Shown here: piece after piece, positions 44,871 through 49,206 of the stretch
How positions within the stretch are numbered: position 1 is the stretch's first letter
Layout of the letters: every line of letters begins with the position of its first letter
From: Pseudomonadota bacterium
GTDB taxonomy: Bacteria; Pseudomonadota; Gammaproteobacteria; Thiotrichales; Thiotrichaceae
Assembly (NCBI GenBank): GCA_002747455.1
Contig: PDPG01000057.1
Location: forward strand, 1 to 49,206
Direction of reading: 5' to 3'
DNA: 49,206 nucleotides
Notes under the pieces: generated by a model
Database searches by the model: none
What the model was told of the DNA's origin: nothing
What the model saw: only the letters and a program-made list of their open reading frames with translations
Position numbers and translations under genes: made by a program

Positions 44871-46529
44871 ATGGAACAACAACGCCCATTGTTATACCTC
44901 ATGCTGGCTTTTATTACCTTCATGATCTGGTCTGCCTGGCAGGAGCGACATGCACCGCCACCGGTTAATACTGCAACTGCTTCTCAAAGCAGTCTTCCGG
45001 CAGGAAAAAGCAATCAGAGTGATGTTCCGCAGACCCAGAATTTGCCTGCGGCTCCTGCAAACTCAGGGGTAAGCCATGCAAATGCTGTCACTGGCAAAAA
45101 TATCCGTGTTAAAACCGACGTATTGGATTTACAAATTAGTCTGACGGGCGGCACTATTCTTCAAGCTGACTTGCTGACCTACCCGGTTAGCCTAGAGGAA
45201 CCAAACCATCCCGTCCGTGTGTTAGATAGGCGAAAACAGTACGCTGCGCAATCCGGTCTGGTCACCGGAGATGGCAACTCCGACAGAGCGCCCAATCACT
45301 ATGCTGTTTTTAGCGCCCCTCAGTCTGAGTTTGTGCTGGGTGATAGTGATGTGTTAAAGGTCCCGTTGACATGGGTTGGCGCGGATGGTCTGAGTGTGAC
45401 CAAAACTTTCACCTTTAAGCGTGGTGAGTTCCTGGTTGATGTGACCCAAACCATCAACAATACGTCTGGTGAGACTTGGGAAGGGAGTGAGTATCACCAG
45501 CTAACGCATGGCACATACGAAAGAGAAGGTATGGGGCTAACCGCAGTATCCTTTGTCGGTGGTGCGTATTGGGATGATAAATACGTGAAAGTAGCCTTGG
45601 ATGATATTCAGGATAGCAACTTGGCACAGCCCATTAAGGGCGGCTGGACGGCAATGTTGGAGCACTATTTTATTAGTGCATGGATACCCGGCCCTGAAGC
45701 GGAAAACCACTACTACACAAAATTTATTAAAGAAACCAATAACCATATTTTGGGTGTGAGCTCGCCGTGGCTAACTGTTCCAGACGGTAAGGCAGGTACA
45801 TTTAAAAGCCAGTTTTACGTTGGCCCAAAAATACAGGAAAATCTGGAAAAAATGTCGCCGGGACTGGATCTTACGGTGGACTACGGCATCTTTAGTTTTG
45901 TCTCAAAGCCTATTTTCTGGATGATGAGCAAGATCCACAGTGTCGTATCTAATTGGGGTTGGACCATCATTATTATGACCATCCTGATTAAGATCCTTTT
46001 CTTCTATCCTTCAGCTATTAGTTACCGCTCAATGGCCAAGATGAAGAAGCTTGGGCCAAAGATTAAAGAGATTAACGAAAAATATAAAAACGACCCACAA
46101 GCAAAGCAAAAGGCGACGATGGATTTTTACCGCAAGGAAAAGATCAATCCGCTGGGGGGGTGTTTACCCATACTGATACAGATGCCAGTGTTTATGGGCT
46201 TGTATTGGGTGTTGCTGGAAAGTGTGGAGCTGCGTCAAGCACCATGGATTTTATGGTTTCATGACTTATCAGTGAAGGACCCGCGCTTCGTCCTGCCTAT
46301 CTTAATGGGCTTGAGTATGTACATTCAGCAACGTCTGAACCCACCACAAGTGGCAGACCCAATGCAGCAGAAAATCTTTCAATTCTTACCAGTCATCTTT
46401 ACCGCGATGTTCCTGCTTTTCCCGGCTGGTTTGGTGCTGTACTGGGTAGTGAATAACGTGTTGTCTATCGCACAGCAATACGTTATTACCAAGAAAATCG
46501 TGGGCGATACTGCCCCGGTGCTCAGTTAG
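44871..46529 (+). CDS. yidC: Membrane protein insertase YidC
   Basis: 552 aa inner-membrane insertase of the Oxa1 family; it works with or without SecYEG. Residues about 7-20 form the N-terminal membrane helix, followed by a Ser/Asn/Pro-rich stretch, the large periplasmic beta domain (about 75-330), and five C-terminal helices beginning near FSFVSKPIFWMMSKIH. The conserved cytoplasmic segment AMAKMKKLGPKIKEINEKY and GGCLPILIQMPVFMGLYWVL are present. The ribosome binding site is AGGA. Tightly linked to rnpA and mnmE. Confidence 0.96.
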   Translation: MEQQRPLLYLMLAFITFMIWSAWQERHAPPPVNTATASQSSLPAGKSNQSDVPQTQNLPAAPANSGVSHANAVTGKNIRVKTDVLDLQISLTGGTILQADLLTYPVSLEEPNHPVRVLDRRKQYAAQSGLVTGDGNSDRAPNHYAVFSAPQSEFVLGDSDVLKVPLTWVGADGLSVTKTFTFKRGEFLVDVTQTINNTSGETWEGSEYHQLTHGTYEREGMGLTAVSFVGGAYWDDKYVKVALDDIQDSNLAQPIKGGWTAMLEHYFISAWIPGPEAENHYYTKFIKETNNHILGVSSPWLTVPDGKAGTFKSQFYVGPKIQENLEKMSPGLDLTVDYGIFSFVSKPIFWMMSKIHSVVSNWGWTIIIMTILIKILFFYPSAISYRSMAKMKKLGPKIKEINEKYKNDPQAKQKATMDFYRKEKINPLGGCLPILIQMPVFMGLYWVLLESVELRQAPWILWFHDLSVKDPRFVLPILMGLSMYIQQRLNPPQVADPMQQKIFQFLPVIFTAMFLLFPAGLVLYWVVNNVLSIAQQYVITKKIVGDTAPVLS

Positions 46530-46542
46530 GCTGTTAGCCTAA
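46526..46542 (+). promoter_or_regulatory. Hairpin spanning yidC stop and mnmE start
   Basis: TTAGGC (46526-46531) and GCCTAA (46537-46542) form a perfect 6-bp stem with loop TGTTA. The yidC stop lies in the left arm and the first base of the mnmE ATG in the right arm. No Shine-Dalgarno is otherwise visible, so mnmE translation may be coupled to yidC. Confidence 0.45.
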
Positions 46543-47879
46543 TGACTGCACATGACACCATCGCGGCCATCGCTACTCCGGCTGGTCGCGGTGGTGTTGG
46601 TATCGTCCGCCTCTCTGGGCCTGAAGTTTCGCAAATTGCCGAGGCCATGCTGGGCCAGCTCACCCAGCCATATCGCGCATCACATCGTCAGTTTCTTGGC
46701 TCGGACAAGCAAGTACTGGATGATGGTGTGGCGATTTATTTCCCTGCACCCAACTCATTTACTGGAGAAGATGTCCTAGAGCTGCAAGGTCACGGTGGCA
46801 AGGTTGTCATGGATATGTTGCTGCAAGCCTGTCTGCAATATGGAGCCAGACTTGCCCGGCCCGGTGAGTTCTCGGAACGTGCATTCCTGAATGATCGGCT
46901 GGACTTGGCACAGGCCGAAGCCATTGCTGACTTAATCGACAGTAGCAGTGAGCAAGCAGCTCGTTCTGCCTTGCGCTCACTGCAAGGTGATTTTTCCACA
47001 GCCATTAACGCTTTGCTGAAACAAGTTATTGAGTTACGCATGTATGTGGAAGCAGCACTGGATTTCCCCGAAGAGGAAATAGATTTTCTGGCGGATCAGC
47101 GCGTGGTTGAGCGACTGGAAAATATCCAACAACAACTGCACGATATTTTCAATAAAGCCAAGCAGGGTAGTCTGTTACGCGAAGGCATGCAGTTAGTGAT
47201 TGTTGGTAAACCCAATGCTGGCAAATCCAGTTTGTTAAATGCACTGGCTGGGCAAGATACCGCGATTGTGACAGAACACGCTGGAACCACCCGTGACGTC
47301 CTGCGAGAGTCAATTAATCTTGATGGTATGCCATTGCACATTATTGATACTGCGGGGCTACGCCATAGCGATGATCCAGTGGAGCAAATTGGCATTGAGC
47401 GGGCGTGGAAAGCCATTGATAATGCCGATCTGATCCTTTTTTTGGTGGATGACACGGAGTCTACTGACTCAAGCCACCATGAACTGCTGGAGAAAATGCC
47501 AGCGCACCTGCCTCGCATTACAGTGCGTAATAAAATTGATAAAAGTGGGCATAAGGCAGGTCAGCATGACGAAGACTTGTATATATCGGCCAAGCAAGGC
47601 ATTGGTATCGACATATTGCGTGAGGTGTTGAAGCAGCGCATGGGGTATCAAGATGATAGCGAGGATCTATTTATTGCGCGGCGTAGGCACTTGCAAGCTT
47701 TGGAGGAAACCCAAGCTGCAGTGAATCGGGCAGATGAGCAATTGCGAGTGTTTAATGCCGGTGAGTTGATGGCTGAAGAGCTGCGGCTGGCACAGGACGC
47801 GTTGGGTCAAATTACAGGAAAATTCACACCCGATGATCTACTGGGAGAAATTTTTAGTTCGTTTTGTATTGGCAAGTGA
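46542..47879 (+). CDS. mnmE: tRNA modification GTPase MnmE
   Basis: 445 aa. With MnmG it installs the 5-carboxymethylaminomethyl group on wobble uridine (U34) of certain tRNAs. The N-terminal folate-binding domain begins [22 protein letters not shown]. The G domain (about 215-370) has the P-loop [21 protein letters not shown] and NKID. The C-terminal CIGK motif with the conserved cysteine ends the protein. The length is normal. mnmG and rsmG, which often follow, are absent; instead a parS site lies just after the stop. Confidence 0.96.
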   Translation: MTAHDTIAAIATPAGRGGVGIVRLSGPEVSQIAEAMLGQLTQPYRASHRQFLGSDKQVLDDGVAIYFPAPNSFTGEDVLELQGHGGKVVMDMLLQACLQYGARLARPGEFSERAFLNDRLDLAQAEAIADLIDSSSEQAARSALRSLQGDFSTAINALLKQVIELRMYVEAALDFPEEEIDFLADQRVVERLENIQQQLHDIFNKAKQGSLLREGMQLVIVGKPNAGKSSLLNALAGQDTAIVTEHAGTTRDVLRESINLDGMPLHIIDTAGLRHSDDPVEQIGIERAWKAIDNADLILFLVDDTESTDSSHHELLEKMPAHLPRITVRNKIDKSGHKAGQHDEDLYISAKQGIGIDILREVLKQRMGYQDDSEDLFIARRRHLQALEETQAAVNRADEQLRVFNAGELMAEELRLAQDALGQITGKFTPDDLLGEIFSSFCIGK

Positions 47880-47885
47880 TGTGAA

Positions 47886-47901
47886 TGTTTCATGTGAAAC
47901 A
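47886..47901. promoter_or_regulatory. Near-perfect parS site after mnmE
   Basis: TGTTTCATGTGAAACA matches the parS consensus at 15 of 16 positions, with flanks GAA/TTC extending the palindrome. It lies 7 bp past the mnmE stop. Together with the site in recF it brackets oriC. Confidence 0.85.
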
Positions 47902-48023
47902 TTCTAATGGCAATGCTCAATCATCTTGCGATATAAAATAAGCTATCTGCTTCGGGGAGGGATGGCTGTGGCCGCGACATTGGACTCCGTAATCCCTTGA
48001 GCAACAGCAGCGAGCGGCTAGAA

Positions 48024-48059
48024 CAAAACCTAGCGCACTATGGGGCAGTGCGGGTTTTG
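48024..48059. terminator. Strong hairpin in the gap after mnmE, possibly bidirectional terminator
   Basis: CAAAACC (48024-48030) pairs with GGTTTTG (48053-48059) and CGCACT (48034-48039) with AGTGCG (48047-48052), a 13-bp stem with a 3-nt bulge and 7-nt loop. It lies between mnmE (plus) and the convergent AhpD-like gene (minus). Only short T-tracts follow. The rest of 47902-48088 shows no gene. Confidence 0.45.
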
Positions 48060-48088
48060 ATCAGTGCGGGAGAGAGTTCGGGGGCGAT

Positions 48089-48667
48089 TTACTTAGGCAG
48101 ACGCCCCAATAAATAAAACGCATCATTAGGCCGGATATTAGCCATATTCACCAAGCGATTGGATAATCCAAAAAATGCTGTGATTGCCCCAATGTCCCAA
48201 ATATCATCTTCTGAAAAGCCCTGCTCACGCAATAACGTATAATCGGCCTCCGACACTGTTTCCGCTTCTCGACAAACCTTTGCCGCAAAATCTAACATCA
48301 CTTTTTGCCGCTCGGTAATATCACTCTTTCGGTAATTGGTTGCCAGCTGATCTGCCAATATCGGATTTTTGGCACGAATCCGCAAAATCGCCCCATGCGC
48401 CACTACACAATACAGGCATTGATTAAGACCAGAAGTAGCCACCACAATCATTTCACGCTCGGCTTTGGTCAGGCCGCCATCCTTTTCCATTAACGCATCG
48501 TGATAGGCAAAAAATGCTCGAAACTCAGCAGGTCGGTGCGCCAGTGCCAAGAATATATTGGGAATAAAGCCAGACTTTTCCTGAACCTCCAGAATTAACT
48601 CACGAATATCTTCCGGCACTTCCGTAAGCTCGGGCACAGGATGGCGGCTAATTGCATACTCAGACAT
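48089..48667 (-). CDS. Peroxidase-related AhpD-like (carboxymuconolactone decarboxylase family) protein
   Basis: 192 aa, all-helical. The AhpD-like active-site motif is visible as NQCLYCVVAHG (CxxC with His four residues on), flanked by EREMIVVATSG and LDFAAKVC. The N-terminal VQEKSGFIPNIF and the C-terminal NIRPND-FY are typical of the 'peroxidase-related enzyme' subgroup. It may reduce peroxides or maintain thiol redox, but the physiological partner is unknown. The start has GGAGG 7 nt upstream. Stands alone. Confidence 0.87.
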   Translation of the reverse strand: MSEYAISRHPVPELTEVPEDIRELILEVQEKSGFIPNIFLALAHRPAEFRAFFAYHDALMEKDGGLTKAEREMIVVATSGLNQCLYCVVAHGAILRIRAKNPILADQLATNYRKSDITERQKVMLDFAAKVCREAETVSEADYTLLREQGFSEDDIWDIGAITAFFGLSNRLVNMANIRPNDAFYLLGRLPK

Positions 48668-48766
48668 AAGACTTCCTCCGGTGAAATAGTCATAAGCAAA
48701 GTATACTGCGGGAAAGGTCGGAGACTTGCAGGTTTAGCTGGTGAGTTGTAAAGCAACGGTAAAAGT

Positions 48767-49036
48767 TTGCTGTGGTGGTTGTTACTCTGCTTGGGTCACG
48801 GCAGGTTCGCGAAGGTTGATCTGCTGTTAGATTTGGGCAGTAAGCACGGTATCTGGGCAATTGAAATAAAGCGCAGCCTCGCACCTAAAGTTAGTAAAGG
48901 CTTCCACTCACCAGTCAGCGACATCCAGCCGGATAAAATGTTTGTGGTTTACACGGATCAGAAGCGTTACCCCAAGGGCAATGAGATTGAGGCGATTGGC
49001 TTGGCAGAGCTTTGTGGGCTGTTGCAGGCTTTGTGA
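48767..49036 (+). pseudogene. C-terminal remnant of an AAA+ (DUF4143) ATPase
   Basis: The open frame gives about 80 family-like residues: KVDLLLDLG, then IWAIEIKRSLAPKVSKGFHS, SDIQPDKMFVVYTDQKRYP and IEAIGLAELCGLLQAL. These resemble the extreme C-terminal part of DUF4143-containing ATP-binding proteins, which are usually 380-400 aa with an N-terminal P-loop. The P-loop part is absent upstream; only about 100 bp separate it from the AhpD-like gene. The first dozen residues do not fit and there is no ribosome binding site. Confidence 0.6.
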
Positions 49037-49072
49037 GTTTGGCGTTTTATCCCTTTGCCAGATATCACCCAC

Positions 49073-49206
49073 CTAGCCCGAAGACATTAAACTCGGCAGG
49101 TACAGTGCAATCTGCGGAAATATCGTAATAATCACAATCGCCAGCGCAATCATAAAGAAAAATGGCAGGGCACATTTTGCCACATAAAAGATATTCTTTC
49201 CGGTTA
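49073..49206 (-). CDS. TRAP transporter large permease (DctM-type), 3' end only
   Basis: 43 C-terminal residues of a hydrophobic protein: YVAKCALPFFFMIALAIVII followed by TIFPQIALYLPSLM. This is the typical end of DctM-type large permeases of tripartite ATP-independent periplasmic transporters for C4-dicarboxylates and other organic acids. The gene continues beyond the right edge. The companion DctQ and DctP genes are not visible. The assignment rests on the short tail alone. Confidence 0.7.
   Translation of the reverse strand, partial: TGKNIFYVAKCALPFFFMIALAIVIITIFPQIALYLPSLMSSG

Noticed and set aside
46154..46160. G7 tract in yidC as a phase-variation site
   Set aside because: It encodes the conserved Gly-Gly before Cys in the family motif LGGCLP of an essential gene, so slippage control is unlikely.

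Overview
The window is a chromosomal segment of a Gram-negative bacterium, most likely a gammaproteobacterium. The evidence is gene content and order: gyrB-recF-dnaN-dnaA facing rpmH-rnpA-yidC-mnmE across a replication origin, a hisBHAF-hisE-tatABC operon, a type II secretion gspC, lipoproteins and outer-envelope genes. The genus cannot be fixed from the sequence alone. Base composition is close to even, and no tRNA, rRNA gene, CRISPR array or complete insertion sequence was found.

Left part (1-11.8 kb): a near-consensus stable-RNA-type promoter points out of the left edge. It is followed by acetate kinase, an accessory stretch of poorly recognised genes (a small secreted protein, a NYN/OST-HTH protein, a multi-pass membrane protein), the LrgA/LrgB pair, tRNA CCA-adding enzyme, a LysE-type exporter, a glutathione S-transferase, a three-gene operon with two DUF1566 proteins, and decayed TIR-domain fragments.

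Middle part (11.8-37.3 kb): one long minus-strand operon runs hisB-hisH-hisA-hisF-hisE-tatA-tatB-tatC and then a divergent NAD-dependent DNA ligase. Envelope genes follow: a 3D-domain protein, a very large bacterial alpha-2-macroglobulin with its usual partner pbpC, and an isolated gspC. Then come rsmE, a CoA-type Nudix hydrolase, an unusual ABC ATPase/FecCD permease chimera, a DUF5665 protein, an Lrp-type regulator divergent from a yeast-type leuA, a thioredoxin-like protein and a DUF1287 lipoprotein with a long basic linker.

Right part (37.3-49.2 kb): gyrB, recF, dnaN and dnaA are read leftward, and rpmH, rnpA, yidC and mnmE rightward. The 0.7 kb between dnaA and rpmH has DnaA-box-like sites, a dyad of TTATCCCCAA, AT-rich blocks and a MITE-like repeat, and is the likely oriC. 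A perfect ParB site (parS) is embedded in the 3' end of recF and a near-perfect one lies just after mnmE, so the two bracket the origin. The segment ends with an AhpD-like protein, a DUF4143 ATPase remnant and the 3' end of a TRAP transporter permease gene.

No clear new multi-gene system is evident. The most unusual items are the ATPase-permease chimera, the repeat element inside oriC (with a second, deleted copy 36 kb away), parS built into recF, and the NYN protein lacking its first catalytic aspartate.
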